A stretch of DNA of 7,045 nucleotides from Verrucomicrobiota bacterium. GTDB lineage: Bacteria > Verrucomicrobiota > Verrucomicrobiia > Chthoniobacterales > Xiphinematobacteraceae. Of this stretch, positions 5,903 to 7,045 are shown piece by piece. The stretch covers positions 1 to 7,045 of the forward strand of contig PSRL01000071.1 in assembly GCA_003176035.1 (NCBI GenBank), in the 5' to 3' direction. The position numbers and the translations under genes were made by a program. Positions within the stretch are counted from its first letter, which is position 1. Each line of letters begins with the position of its first letter. The notes beneath the pieces were generated by a model. The model saw only the letters and a list, made by a program, of their open reading frames with translations, made no database searches and was not told the origin of the DNA.

Positions 5903-6943
5903 ATGAAGGTTCTTGTTACAGGCGGGTCGGGTCTTATCGGTCACGCAGTAACGAAGCGCCTCGTCCAACATAATTGGGATGTGCGCCTTCTTGATGCAGA
6001 AATTGGCGAGCGTATTCCTGGCGTCGAATATGTGACCTGCGATATTTTGAATTTCGATGATGTGCGTGTGGCTATGCGTGGCCGTCAGGCGGTTGTCCAC
6101 CTCGCGGCAATTCCGCGTCCAGGACTGGCCCCTGGTGAGAAAGTTTTCGCAGTAAATGTGTCGGGTACTTTCAACGTATTCGAGGCTGCCGCCGCTGAAG
6201 GAATCAAACGTGTAGTACATGCCAGTTCGATCAATGCGTTAGGCGTGTCGTTTAGCCTTACCGATATTGTCGTTGAATACCTCCCGATAGATGAGGAACA
6301 TCCTGCTTATACAACCGATCCCTACTCGTTATCGAAGCAATTAGTCGAGGACATCGGGGCGTACTATTGGCGTCGTGATCAGATTTCCAGTGTTGCCCTG
6401 CGCTTTCCGGGTGTCCACCGGGAGGGTCGTCTAAAGGATGAGCAGTTTCTTCGTTATCGGAAAAAAGCCTATGAAGCGATTGTTGAACTTGCCGCCCTGG
6501 ATCGCGCCGAGCGCGAAAGAAAGTTAGCGCCTATCAGAGAGCGGGCTTTGGCCTGGCGCAAGCAACGTCCTATGGAATTCCGTGGTGAGACTCCGGCACC
6601 ATTAAAGCGGGAAAGCCCCGAAGACATCCTCTTTCATATCTATGCAGTAGATAGGTTCAACTTCTGGGCCTCCGTTGATGAAAGGGACGCTGCCCAGGCA
6701 ATTGAAAAAGGATTGACTGCCAGCTTCGACGGTGCACATCCTTTGTTTATCAGTGATAACCACAATTGGCTCGGCTATGAGTCTAAAGCACTTGCTGAAC
6801 TGTTTTTTCCGCATCTCAACGAGACGCAAGTTGCTTTATCGGGAACCGTATCGCTGCTCAGTATCGAAAAGGCACGGCGCCTGATCGGGTTTGAGCCAGA
6901 ATATTCACTCGAAACACAGCAACAATCTATCGACAGGCTATAA
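5903..6943 (+). CDS. Extended SDR NAD(P)-dependent dehydrogenase/epimerase with charged insertion
   Basis: A cytoplasmic Rossmann-fold enzyme of 346 residues. It has MKVLVTGGSGLIG (G7-x-x-G10-x-x-G13) for NAD(P), an acidic D31 after the second strand, D47 in TCDIL, HLAAIP (66-71), the catalytic serine region HASSIN (106-111) and Y141-S-L-S-K145. The C-terminus carries SVDERDAAQAIEKGL (257-271) and the SIEKARRLIGFEPEYS segment (320-335) usual in sugar epimerase-like SDRs. Between the RFPGV strand (168-172) and FWASVDERD lies an unusually long, highly charged helical insertion (about 174-245). I prefer the ATG at 5903, 14 bases after the previous stop, because it puts the Rossmann strand at residue 2. 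The in-frame ATG at 5873 would overlap the preceding gene and add ten atypical residues. Likely role: oxidation or epimerisation of the imported sugar before dehydration. The substrate is not known. Confidence 0.87.
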   Translation: MKVLVTGGSGLIGHAVTKRLVQHNWDVRLLDAEIGERIPGVEYVTCDILNFDDVRVAMRGRQAVVHLAAIPRPGLAPGEKVFAVNVSGTFNVFEAAAAEGIKRVVHASSINALGVSFSLTDIVVEYLPIDEEHPAYTTDPYSLSKQLVEDIGAYYWRRDQISSVALRFPGVHREGRLKDEQFLRYRKKAYEAIVELAALDRAERERKLAPIRERALAWRKQRPMEFRGETPAPLKRESPEDILFHIYAVDRFNFWASVDERDAAQAIEKGLTASFDGAHPLFISDNHNWLGYESKALAELFFPHLNETQVALSGTVSLLSIEKARRLIGFEPEYSLETQQQSIDRL

Positions 6944-6973
6944 GGTTAGCCGCACCTGAGCAATTAACTCCAT

Positions 6974-7044
6974 AGCCGATCATGGGATTTTTCGCGATCC
7001 CAAATATCTGTCGGCTCAAAGCAAGCTGGATCGTCGGGATCGCG
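6974..7044 (+). other. Overlapping inverted repeats downstream of the operon
   Basis: AGCCGA (6974-6979) pairs with TCGGCT (7011-7016), enclosing an inner stem TGGGAT (6983-6988) with ATCCCA (6997-7002). CGCGATCCC (6993-7001) is also perfectly complementary to GGGATCGCG (7036-7044), which would exclude the inner stem. No T-run follows within the window, so a terminator is not established. The stretch holds no recognisable gene. Confidence 0.35.
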
Positions 7045-7045
7045 G

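Noticed and set aside
1..7045. CRISPR array, tRNA, rRNA, insertion sequence or integrase
   Set aside because: No regularly spaced repeats, cloverleaf-like sequence, transposase or recombinase coding signal was seen on either strand.

Overview
The window carries one plus-strand operon of five genes (about 500 to 6943) for uptake and breakdown of a sugar or sugar acid. The first 29 codons of a divergent regulator gene lie at the left edge. The organism is most likely a member of the Chloroflexota (Anaerolineae-like lineages). The main clue is the solute-binding protein, which has a twin-arginine signal followed by a Thr/Pro-rich spacer (TPTPAPTSTP), a style common in that phylum. Moderate GC content and CUT1 transport genes next to an enolase-superfamily dehydratase agree with this. 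The assignment is an inference from style, not from a marker gene.

Layout. Positions 1-87 (minus) encode the N-terminus of a probable IclR-family repressor. Positions 88-499 are a long AT-rich divergent control region. It holds a good minus-strand promoter for the regulator, short repeats that could be operators, a possible plus-strand promoter, a hairpin, a 17-bp near-palindrome and a perfect Shine-Dalgarno sequence with no start codon after it. Then follow a Tat-exported CUT1 solute-binding protein (500-1921), an intercistronic stem-loop (1943-1972), a single 651-residue permease in which the two usual CUT1 membrane subunits are fused (2012-3967), a sugar-acid dehydratase of the mandelate racemase subgroup (4009-5172), an RraA/HMG-aldolase-fold protein (5187-5888) and an extended short-chain dehydrogenase/epimerase with a charged insertion (5903-6943). 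The last 102 bases hold only overlapping inverted repeats.

Working model (inference). The binding protein and fused permease import a carbohydrate, using an ATPase encoded elsewhere. The NAD(P)-dependent SDR oxidises or epimerises it. The enolase-type enzyme dehydrates the resulting sugar acid to a 2-keto-3-deoxy acid. The RraA-like protein then cleaves or decarboxylates that product. The IclR-type regulator would sense an intermediate. The substrate cannot be read from the sequence.

The most unusual points are the fused MalF/MalG-type permease, the SDR insertion, the use of an RraA-fold protein where a keto-acid aldolase would be expected, and the elaborate leader of the operon.
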